This document shows positions 6,550 to 6,615 of a DNA stretch of 6,615 nt, in pieces. The notes beneath the pieces are model-generated. The model worked only from the letters and a program-made list of their open reading frames with translations, made no database searches and had not been told where the DNA came from. The stretch covers positions 1 through 6,615 of the forward strand of contig URIN01000086.1 of the NCBI GenBank assembly GCA_900547915.1. The letters run 5' to 3'. The translations under genes were made by a program, and so were the position numbers. This stretch comes from an uncultured Clostridium sp. (GTDB taxonomy: Bacteria > Bacillota > Clostridia > Oscillospirales > Acutalibacteraceae). Position 1 is the stretch's first letter; every line of letters starts with the position of its first letter.

Positions 6550-6611
6550 AAAAAATAAAAATATATAGGGGTGCATGGAAAATTTCGCACTTCCCCTTTA
6601 ACACCCCTATA
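6550..6611 (-). terminator. Leader hairpin with U-rich tail: upstream terminator or attenuator
   Basis: On the minus strand a 10-bp perfect stem (6602-6611 with 6564-6573, TATAGGGGTG/CACCCCTATA) encloses a 28-base loop and is followed by TATTTTTATTTTTTC. The T-rich tail ends 2 bases before the AGAGG ribosome binding site of the fusion-protein gene. There is no room for a normal promoter between hairpin and start, and I see no convincing -35/-10 pair, so transcripts of the exporter must either read through it or start within it. It could be the end of a gene to the right or a conditional terminator. A second GGGG at 6593-6596 and GTGC at 6587-6590 can pair with the same GCACCCC arm, which allows an alternative fold. 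Confidence 0.55.
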
Positions 6612-6615
6612 GTAT

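Noticed and set aside
6536..6604. N-terminal extension of the fusion protein from the GTG at 6604.
   Set aside because: It has no ribosome binding site, runs through the hairpin and T-rich stretch, and places 23 unlikely residues before a normal Lys-rich anchor start. The ATG at 6535 has AGAGG at the right distance.

Overview
The window looks like chromosomal DNA of a low-GC Gram-positive anaerobe of the Clostridia, most likely from the Ruminococcus/Oscillospiraceae side. The reasons are an IreB (UPF0297) gene, strong AGGAGG-type ribosome binding sites, frequent TTG/GTG starts, an AT-rich background and a Gram-positive style MacA/MacB exporter pair. The genus is an inference. No phage, transposon, CRISPR, rRNA or tRNA was seen.

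Layout. From about 1 to 680 a short plus-strand unit holds ireB and a 96-residue conserved but uncharacterised protein, and ends at a hairpin terminator. Everything to the right is on the minus strand. It comprises a 509-residue polytopic membrane protein resembling GT-C/DUF6056-type glycosyltransferases (694-2223), an N-acetylhexosamine 1-kinase-like sugar kinase (2300-3403), a MacB/FtsX-type ABC permease (3535-4785) and a MacA/HlyD-type membrane fusion protein (4799-6535). The last two form a tight pair, transcribed fusion protein first, with 13 bases between them. Each minus-strand unit is followed by its own intrinsic terminator. The kinase has a clear sigma-A promoter with an extended -10.

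How the genes work together. Three independent jobs are visible: a Ser/Thr-kinase-linked regulatory phosphoprotein (IreB), sugar metabolism or envelope glycosylation (kinase and GT-C-like protein, with no proof that they cooperate), and export through an ABC system whose ATPase subunit is not in the window. All intergenic gaps are under 300 bases, and each is described below.

The least ordinary points are: the fusion protein's coiled-coil hairpin interrupted by about 155 residues, including a Thr/Ser/Pro/Glu-rich linker; a hairpin with a U-rich tail directly in front of that gene, with an alternative pairing, suggesting attenuation; the missing ABC ATPase; and the 96-residue partner of ireB. 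I do not see convincing evidence of an entirely new system.
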